The translations under genes and the position numbers were made by a program. 12,878 bases of DNA from positions 1 through 12,878 of the forward strand of contig JAEDLI010000070.1 in the NCBI GenBank assembly GCA_016295375.1. Direction: 5' to 3'. Below, piece by piece: positions 11,312 through 12,878 of this stretch (position 1 is the stretch's first letter; the number at the start of each line of letters is the position of its first letter). Under the pieces are notes generated by a model that did not search any database, had not been told where the DNA came from, and saw only the letters and a program-made list of their open reading frames with translations. The DNA is from Fibrobacter sp. (GTDB lineage: Bacteria; Fibrobacterota; Fibrobacteria; Fibrobacterales; Fibrobacteraceae).

Positions 11312-12878
11312 ATGAAACGTACTCATAACTGCGGCCAGCTCCGTAAGGAAGATGTTGGCCAGACTGTAACACTCGCCGGTTGGGTGGATCGCCGCCGCGA
11401 CCATGGTGGTGTGATTTTTGTGGACCTCCGCGACAAGTATGGCAAAACCCAGATTGTCTTCAACCCGGACTACAATGCCGACGTGATGAAGACCGCCGAA
11501 CAGCTCCGCAACGAATACGTGATTACGGTGACCGGCAAGGTCTACGCCCGCGAAGAAGGCAACACCAACGAAAAACTCGCCACCGGCGAAATCGAAGTGA
11601 AGATCGACCAGATTGAAATTTTGAACGCGGCCCTCACTTCCCCGCTCGCCATTAACGACCCCAACGAAGAGTGCAAGGAAAACGACGACCTGCGCCTGCA
11701 GTACCGCTACCTGGACCTCCGCCGTCCGTGGATCCAGAAGAAGCTGTTGCTCAAGAGCCGCTTCCTCAAGGCCGTGTACGATTTCTTCTATGCCAACGGT
11801 TTTGAAAACATCGAGACACCGGTGCTCTGCAAGTCCACTCCGGAAGGCGCCCGCGACTACCTGGTGCCGAGCCGCGTGAACCCGGGCAAGTTCTACGCCC
11901 TGCCCCAGTCTCCGCAGCAGTACAAGCAGCTTTTGATGATTGCCGGCATGGACCGCTACTTCCAGATTGCCAAGTGCTTCCGCGACGAAGACCTCCGCGC
12001 CGACCGTCAGCCTGAATTTACGCAGATCGACGTCGAGATGTCCTTCGTGGACCAGGACGACGTGATGGCTATGTTCGACAAGTTCGTGACCGAAGTGCTC
12101 GGCAAGGTCTGGGACTTCGAACCGCCCAAGAAAATCCGCCGCATGAAGTGGCACGAAGCCATGCTCAAGTACGGTTCCGACAAGCCAGACCTCCGCTTCG
12201 ACCTCGAAATTCACGATGTGTCTGAAATCGGTGCCAAGTCCGAATTCGGCGTGTTCAAGAACTGCGTTGCCGCCGGTGGCAAGATTCGCGGTATCGCCGC
12301 CAAGGGCTGCGTGGACTTCACTCGCAAGCAGATTGACGAACTCACCGCCTACGTGGGCAAGTACGGTTCCAAGGGCCTCGTGTGGATGCGCGTCAAGGAA
12401 AACGACGAAGTGGAAACCCAAGTCGGCAAGTTCTTTACGACTGAACAGCTCAACGAACTGCGCGACGCCGTCGGTGCCAAGTGCGGCGACATGATGTTCT
12501 TCATCGCCGGTCCGGAAAAGGTTGCAGCAACCGCCATGGGTCAGCTCCGCCTGGAAGTCGCCCGCATCAAGGGTCTCCGCGATCCGAAGAAGCGTGAATT
12601 CGTGTGGATTACCGAATTCCCCATGTTCGAATACAGCGACACCGAAGGCCGCTACATGGCCATGCACCACCCGTTCACCAACCCGCTCCCGGAACACCTG
12701 GACATGATGCTCGGTGGCAACCTCAAGGATTGCAACGCCGAAGCTTATGACCTCGTTCTGAACGGTGTTGAAATCGGTGGCGGTTCTATCCGTATCCACA
12801 ACCCGGAAGTCCAGGAGAAGGTGTTCCGCCTGCTGGGCCTCTCCGAAGAACAGGTGAAGGAAAAGTTCGGCTTCTTCG
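11312..12878 (+). CDS. aspS: Aspartyl-tRNA synthetase, bacterial type (3' end outside window)
   Basis: 522 codons are visible of about 590 expected, with no stop before the edge. N-terminal OB-fold anticodon-binding domain (GWVDRRRDHGGVIFVDLRD, 23-41), then class II catalytic core: conserved DLRLQYRYLDLRR (126-138), motif 2 FRDEDLRADRQPEFTQID (223-240), the bacterial GAD insertion in the region after about 290, and motif 3 GGGSIRI from 489. It charges tRNA-Asp with aspartate in the cytoplasm. The start is supported by AAGGA 7 nt upstream. His31 and Gly83 correspond to positions (H31, G82) reported to allow tRNA-Asn recognition in Pseudomonas aeruginosa, so this may be a non-discriminating enzyme. 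A 501-codon antisense ORF over this gene is a composition artefact. Confidence 0.97.
   Translation, partial: MKRTHNCGQLRKEDVGQTVTLAGWVDRRRDHGGVIFVDLRDKYGKTQIVFNPDYNADVMKTAEQLRNEYVITVTGKVYAREEGNTNEKLATGEIEVKIDQIEILNAALTSPLAINDPNEECKENDDLRLQYRYLDLRRPWIQKKLLLKSRFLKAVYDFFYANGFENIETPVLCKSTPEGARDYLVPSRVNPGKFYALPQSPQQYKQLLMIAGMDRYFQIAKCFRDEDLRADRQPEFTQIDVEMSFVDQDDVMAMFDKFVTEVLGKVWDFEPPKKIRRMKWHEAMLKYGSDKPDLRFDLEIHDVSEIGAKSEFGVFKNCVAAGGKIRGIAAKGCVDFTRKQIDELTAYVGKYGSKGLVWMRVKENDEVETQVGKFFTTEQLNELRDAVGAKCGDMMFFIAGPEKVAATAMGQLRLEVARIKGLRDPKKREFVWITEFPMFEYSDTEGRYMAMHHPFTNPLPEHLDMMLGGNLKDCNAEAYDLVLNGVEIGGGSIRIHNPEVQEKVFRLLGLSEEQVKEKFGFF

Noticed and set aside
11294..12799. 501-codon open frame antisense to aspS
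   Set aside because: It mirrors aspS codon bias and runs over the aspS start; its His/Val/Glu/Leu-rich composition is typical of an antisense shadow, and no family motif is seen.

Overview
The window most likely comes from a Fibrobacter-type bacterium. Three things point there. The lexA promoter carries TGCCCAATTGTGCA, an exact match to the LexA site described for Fibrobacter succinogenes (TGC-N-C-N4-GTGCA). There is a modular plant-polysaccharide hydrolase (GH5 plus carbohydrate-binding module) and a GLUG-type surface protein. Intergenic regions hold the short palindromes and 7-bp arrays I associate with that group. The genus assignment is inference; no rRNA or tRNA gene was seen.

Layout. 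1-97 (-): start of a lipoprotein gene. 132-243: palindromic repeats. 253-792 (-): FMN/iron-sulfur flavoprotein, divergent from lexA (1000-1653, +). A bidirectional terminator (1735-1771) separates lexA from a minus-strand pair, a secreted cyclophilin (2808-3335) followed 3 nt later by a protein joining a histone H1-like Lys/Ala/Pro tail to a DksA-type zinc finger (1791-2804). Divergent from that pair run lepA (3461-5281) and a signal-peptidase I homologue (5303-6226), the lepA-lepB order also found in E. coli. Convergent with it, overlapping by 8 bp, is a GH5 mannanase/glucanase (6219-7841, -).

7984-10240 (-) is a two-gene DNA-repair module: a radical-SAM protein (TIGR03916-like) upstream of its usual partner (TIGR03915-like). 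The radical-SAM frame is cut by one in-frame TAG, its start codon lies in a 17-bp tandem duplication, and the gap between the two genes is filled with 7-bp tandem arrays. A LexA-like box with one mismatch overlaps its predicted promoter. 10446-10931 (-) is a short secreted GLUG-type protein with an in-frame stop just after its best start. 10932-11311 is noncoding with two more palindromes. aspS (11312 to the right edge, +) is cut off by the window.

How the parts connect: lexA is almost certainly autoregulated, and the repair module may have belonged to the same SOS regulon. The stretch of about 2.2 kb from 8737 to 10931 collects several disruptions, so it is either decaying or contains assembly errors. 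The most noteworthy items are the amber-split repair gene with its LexA-like box, the H1-tail/zinc-finger fusion, the signal-peptidase homologue without its catalytic lysine, the GH5 enzyme with no signal peptide, and two intergenic repeat families (GTCAT-flanked hairpins with covarying arms, and heptanucleotide arrays).
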